A stretch of DNA of 64,000 bases, from NCBI RefSeq assembly GCF_000722545.1, contig NZ_JNVM01000004.1, positions 124,001-188,000 on the forward strand. Direction: 5' to 3'. Positions within the stretch are counted from its first letter, which is position 1. Each line of letters begins with the position of its first letter. Source of the DNA: Paenibacillus tyrphae (GTDB lineage Bacteria > Bacillota > Bacilli > Paenibacillales > NBRC-103111). This document shows, one piece after another, positions 60,758-64,000 of the stretch. The notes beneath the pieces were generated by a model, which had not been told where the DNA came from, ran no database searches, and saw only the letters and a list, made by a program, of their open reading frames with translations. Made by a program: the position numbers and the translations under genes.

Positions 60758-62275
60758 ATGATTACTTATGTCGTTCAGCGGGGGGATTCCCTCTATTCGA
60801 TTGCCCAAAAGTTCGGGGTCACGGCAGACTCGCTGCTGAAAGAGAACAGGTTGACCTCGAACGCCATTTATGTGGGGCAGACGTTGGCCATGCCGATGTT
60901 CAGGCAAAGGACTTACACGGTACGGGCCGGCGATTCACTCTATTCGATTGCTCAAAGATTCGGGACGACGTATCAGGCGATCATGATTTTGAACGGATTG
61001 ACTTCAACGGCTTTGCAGGTCGGACAAAGGCTGCATATTCCCGTCTATACGGAGGCCATTGTCAACGCGAACACGGCGAACGTCCGCAAGTATCCGGGAA
61101 CGACATCGCCTCTCATTGACCAGATGGACCGGGGAGCCAGACTGCCGGTGACCGGAATCGAAGGCGATTGGGTGCAGGTGCGGCTGTACGACGGACGGAT
61201 CGGCTGGGTGCTCCGGGACCTCGTCCGGATCGTTCCTCATGGCGGGGAACGCCCGGTGCAGCAGGTGCTGGGCTTTTACACGGAAAGGGAAGGACCGACG
61301 CTTCCCAGCTCGCACCAAGTGTTTGTGGAGCATACCGCGCAGCTGTCCGCCGTAGGCATGTTTCATTTTCGCATCAACCGGGCCCATCCGACGGAAATCG
61401 AGAAATTTCCGGCAACGTTCACCGACGTTTACATGCGGCAGGTCGTGGATTACGGACATCGCCATAATGTGAAAATGCTGCCGACGGTACATAATTTGTT
61501 GTACGAAAGAGGGCATCAGGAGGTCAACAAGGAAGTCATCCACGGGATGCTGGCCACACCGGATACGCGCAGGGCGTTCATCTCGAGCGTGATCGCGCTG
61601 ATCCAGCGTTACAACTTCGACGGGGTCAACATTGACTTCGAGGATGTCCGTTACGACGACAGGGAGCGCCTTTCGGCCTTCTACCGGGAACTCGGCAAAG
61701 CTTTGCACGATCATGGGTATTTTTATTCCGTCGATACGCCTTCGCGCACCTCGGACGAACCGACGAACCCGTTCTCTGCGCCGTTCAACTATTCCATACT
61801 GGGCCAAGCGGTCAACGAGCTCGTGCTAATGCTTTATAACGAGCACGGCTGGCCGGGAAGCGGGCCGGGGCCCGTCGTCTCGATCGGCTGGATGGAAAGC
61901 GTGGTCAAATATGCGCTGACCAAAATGCCTGCCTCCAAAATTACGGCCGCCGTGTCGGTGTTCGGCTTCGATTTCAACTTGACGACGGGGCGCAACACGT
62001 ATGCGACCTATTCCATGGCGATGAATTTAGCAAAAAAATACAACAAAGAAGTGATTTTCGACGCGAAAACGCAGACGCCGATGTTCGCTTATACGGATGA
62101 GTCCGGCAATAAGCACGAGGTTTGGTTTGAAAATGCGGCCAGCATCCGGTCGAAAATGCAGCTCGCCCATCGTCTGGGCATCCGGGGCATCGCTTTGTGG
62201 AGACTCGGTATGGAAGATCCCGGCATCTGGACGATGATGGAGAACGAATTCGTCATTCGCAAGAGCGTGACATAA
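60758..62275 (+). CDS. LysM-LysM-SH3-GH18 glycosidase, YaaH/SleL-like
   Basis: 505 residues, no signal peptide. LysM repeats are at 3-46 and 53-96 (TYVVQRGDSLYSIAQKFGV, TYTVRAGDSLYSIAQRFGT). An SH3_3 domain follows (about 100-155, VNANTANVRKYPGTTSPLID). GH18 is at about 170-495 with catalytic FDGVNIDFEDV (Glu about 296). Spore-cortex YaaH/SleL proteins have LysM plus GH18 and no signal peptide; the SH3 insert is unusual. It should hydrolyse cortex muramic-lactam or N-acetylglucosamine linkages during germination. AAAGGAG precedes ATG 60758. Confidence 0.9.
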   Translation: MITYVVQRGDSLYSIAQKFGVTADSLLKENRLTSNAIYVGQTLAMPMFRQRTYTVRAGDSLYSIAQRFGTTYQAIMILNGLTSTALQVGQRLHIPVYTEAIVNANTANVRKYPGTTSPLIDQMDRGARLPVTGIEGDWVQVRLYDGRIGWVLRDLVRIVPHGGERPVQQVLGFYTEREGPTLPSSHQVFVEHTAQLSAVGMFHFRINRAHPTEIEKFPATFTDVYMRQVVDYGHRHNVKMLPTVHNLLYERGHQEVNKEVIHGMLATPDTRRAFISSVIALIQRYNFDGVNIDFEDVRYDDRERLSAFYRELGKALHDHGYFYSVDTPSRTSDEPTNPFSAPFNYSILGQAVNELVLMLYNEHGWPGSGPGPVVSIGWMESVVKYALTKMPASKITAAVSVFGFDFNLTTGRNTYATYSMAMNLAKKYNKEVIFDAKTQTPMFAYTDESGNKHEVWFENAASIRSKMQLAHRLGIRGIALWRLGMEDPGIWTMMENEFVIRKSVT

Positions 62276-62301
62276 ACATATCGGAAGCCTAAGAACAAAA
62301 C

Positions 62302-62350
62302 AAACCCGCCTTCGGGTCAGTCCGGACAGACTGAAGCAAAGGCGGGTTTT
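62302..62350. terminator. bidirectional terminator
   Basis: AAACCCGCCTT with AAGGCGGGTTTT; a second stem GTCAGTC/GACTGA-like lies inside. It sits between convergent genes. Confidence 0.8.
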
Positions 62351-62366
62351 ACCGTTCTCTGGGGAA

Positions 62367-63185
62367 TCAGGACTTGGCGCGGCGTTGGCGCAGAAGCTCG
62401 ACCAACTGTGCGGGCTCGTTCGTAATAATGCTGTCGACGCCGAGCTTCAGCATGCGGTTCATCGTCTTTATGTCGTTGACGGTCCAGACGAACACCTGCT
62501 TGCGATGCTGCGCGGCGAGACGCATAAACTCTTCGTCGACCAAAGGATAAGCGGCGCTGAGCACTTCGTAGTTACGGTCCGTAAACAGCGCTTCGCGATT
62601 TGCGGATTTTTGCCCTATGATCAAGCCGGTTCGAATGCTTGCATTGAGCTGCTTGACTTTGCGCAATAGCGCCGGATCGAACGAAGTTACCGTACAATCC
62701 GCCGTGAATTTGCGGCGCTCGATAATGTTGACGGTTTCCTCGGCCAGCCGCTTTTGATGGCCGTTATTTTTAAGCTCGATGTTGAGCTTGATTTTGCCTT
62801 GGGCGATCTCGATAATTTCTTCCAATGTCGGGACGCGTTCTTGGCGAAATTGCGGGTGAAACCAGTCGCCGGCGCTCGCCTGGCGCAGCTCGCCGTACGG
62901 GATTTCCCACATAGGCTTGTTGATTCCCGTCGTCCGTTTGGCGCTATCGTCGTGCATCAGCACGATTACCCCGTCAACCGTCTCTTGAACGTCAAGCTCG
63001 GCGTAACCCGCGCCGTCCTTGATCGCTTGGCGTATCGAGCTCGCCGTGTTCTCGGGCGCGGTGTGCGAGCTGCCGCGGTGCGCGGTAACGAGGCCGCTAT
63101 TGTCTGCGCGCGTAGCAGGCGTCGAGCCTGTGGCGGTAAAGTTGACGGCGAATACAACGGCAAGCACCAGCATGAATTTTTGCAT
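62367..63185 (-). CDS. secreted glycerophosphodiester phosphodiesterase
   Basis: 272 residues with an N-terminal signal peptide (about 1-27, VLAVVFAVNFTATGSTPA). TAHRGSSHTAPENTASSI carries the catalytic His-Arg and Glu; ELDVQETVDGVIVLMHDD gives the metal ligands and second His. KLNIELKNNG and WTVNDIKTMNRML complete the barrel. It releases glycerol-3-phosphate outside the cell from phosphodiesters such as teichoic acid or lipid head groups. GGAGG precedes the ATG. Confidence 0.92.
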   Translation of the reverse strand: MQKFMLVLAVVFAVNFTATGSTPATRADNSGLVTAHRGSSHTAPENTASSIRQAIKDGAGYAELDVQETVDGVIVLMHDDSAKRTTGINKPMWEIPYGELRQASAGDWFHPQFRQERVPTLEEIIEIAQGKIKLNIELKNNGHQKRLAEETVNIIERRKFTADCTVTSFDPALLRKVKQLNASIRTGLIIGQKSANREALFTDRNYEVLSAAYPLVDEEFMRLAAQHRKQVFVWTVNDIKTMNRMLKLGVDSIITNEPAQLVELLRQRRAKS

Positions 63186-63482
63186 AAAGCAGCCTCCTGA
63201 TGAAAATAAAGTGCTCGGACGGCGCGAAGCTCCGAATCGGGCATCGCCTAGCGCCCTCTATCATAGACGATCCGGATTCGACAAATTCCTCAGATCCGGG
63301 CAAAAAAAATTTTAGCAAATTTCGGTTAGATAAAAATTAGCTTGTCCCGGCGATTTGAACCGCATGCGCTAACGGTTTCTTAACAATTGCGGAAGGAAGG
63401 GGCGGGAGGAACAGAAAAAAGGGGCCGCCAGCGAACGAATTTATATCCGGTTGTGAGAGATGTAGAAATGCGATCATATGTT

Positions 63483-63491
63483 TGGTATAAT
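63483..63491 (+). promoter_or_regulatory. extended -10 promoter of the last gene
   Basis: TGGTATAAT (TGN plus perfect -10) with no good -35. The rest of 63186-63482 holds no gene or structure I can support. Confidence 0.45.
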
Positions 63492-63545
63492 GGGAAAGCT
63501 CTTGACCGGGCCGCGACAACACAGAATAACGAGGAGGATTTAAGA

Positions 63546-64000
63546 ATGCTGCAAAAAACGCACAGCGTCGCCGGTTTGCTGGCCGCGGAAGGGGTGCTGC
63601 TGCACTTCCAAGTGCCGCTTCTGTCTTGGGAAACCGCCGCTGCGCTTCTGCTTGGCTGCTTGGCAGGGCCTTTGGCTGACATCGACAAACCGGGATCGAC
63701 GATGGCCAAAGTATTTTTTCCGCTGTCCTTTGTGCTACGGCTCATAAACGTCCGGCACCGGACGCTGACGCACTCCGTCTTGTTCCTGTGCGGCATTGCC
63801 GCGCTGCTGCTGCCGCTTCCGGAACCGCTGTTCTGGAGCTTTCTGCTCGCTTACGCGTCCCACGCCTTCATCGATTTGTTCAACGAGCAGGGAGTCGAGC
63901 TGCTGTGGCCGATCAAGCTCAAATTCCGGCTGCTGCCGAAATTTATGGCGATCGAAACGGGTTCGTTCATGGAAACCGGATTCCGCTACATACTGACGCT
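63546..64000 (+). CDS. membrane-bound metal-dependent hydrolase (YdjM/DUF457-like), 3' end outside window
   Basis: 151 codons are present. GLLAAEGVLLH and LGCLAGPLADIDKPGS near the start, then RHRTLTHSVLFL, carry the His/Asp metal motifs of the YdjM family. SHAFIDLFNEQGVELLWPIK is also typical. Four or so membrane helices are expected in the whole protein. GAGGAGG precedes ATG 63546. Function in cells is poorly known. Confidence 0.88.
   Translation, partial: MLQKTHSVAGLLAAEGVLLHFQVPLLSWETAAALLLGCLAGPLADIDKPGSTMAKVFFPLSFVLRLINVRHRTLTHSVLFLCGIAALLLPLPEPLFWSFLLAYASHAFIDLFNEQGVELLWPIKLKFRLLPKFMAIETGSFMETGFRYILT

Overview
The window comes from a spore-forming, high-GC Firmicute, most likely Paenibacillus or a close relative. 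Evidence: strong AGGAGG-type ribosome binding sites, GTG/TTG starts, sigma-A promoters, CcpA (cre) and Fur sites of Bacillus type, a LysM/GH18 glycosidase of the spore YaaH/SleL kind, a DUF4179 protein, and short intergenic palindromic elements. No rRNA, tRNA, CRISPR array or intact insertion sequence was seen. All assignments were made by reading translated sequence; no database search was run.

Layout. 1-4.6 kb: a GT39 membrane glycosyltransferase cut by the window edge, then two related secreted/envelope genes (DUF4179 and PepSY-like), the first missing its 5' end and the second interrupted by an amber codon. 4.6-9.2 kb: a divergent Lrp regulator/EamA exporter pair, an aspartate/glutamate racemase, an ECF-like sigma factor and a ROK regulator. 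9.2-11.8 kb: an iron locus, with a PfeT/FrvA-like P1B ATPase behind two Fur-like boxes and a 58-residue membrane protein behind a perfect Fur box. 11.9-14 kb: a chemoreceptor and a small membrane protein.

14-28 kb is the centrepiece: an ethanolamine-utilisation microcompartment operon in the order eutL, an EutK-like shell protein, eutE, eutM, pduL-type phosphotransacylase, an unassigned lumen candidate, eutN, eutS, eutP, eutW, eutV, eutA, eutB, eutC, a 42-residue membrane protein and an APC-family permease. The leader carries a sigma-A promoter, a cre site overlapping its -35, and an intrinsic terminator that cannot coexist with an ANTAR-type hexaloop hairpin. This predicts double control: CcpA repression, and EutW/EutV antitermination. 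EutBC would split ethanolamine, EutA reactivate the lyase, EutE and PduL take acetaldehyde to acetyl-phosphate, and EutL/K/M/N/S build the shell. EutH, EutT, EutG, EutQ and EutJ were not found; the APC permease probably replaces EutH.

28-33 kb: LysR/MFS, PadR and a nitroreductase-fold protein related to SagB. 33-42.8 kb: a peptide-use operon (P1 aminopeptidase, S15/CocE hydrolase, HAD, five Dpp-type ABC genes, a frameshifted metallophosphoesterase), with a terminator in its leader. 42.8-48 kb: an orphan repeat-like protein, a palindromic element, an MBL hydrolase, UspA, CysK and a remnant of a YggS-family gene. 48-58 kb: a sigma-54 activator, a branched-chain amino-acid type ABC transporter (livJHMGF) with a half EamA gene behind it, then proline dehydrogenase and glutamate-semialdehyde dehydrogenase. 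58-64 kb: a MITE-like inverted-repeat element, an MFS gene interrupted by TGA, LysR, a LysM-SH3-GH18 protein, a glycerophosphodiesterase and the start of a YdjM-like membrane hydrolase.

Several genes carry single-base lesions (positions 4170, 42361, 59052). These may be real decay or assembly errors, and raw reads would settle which.
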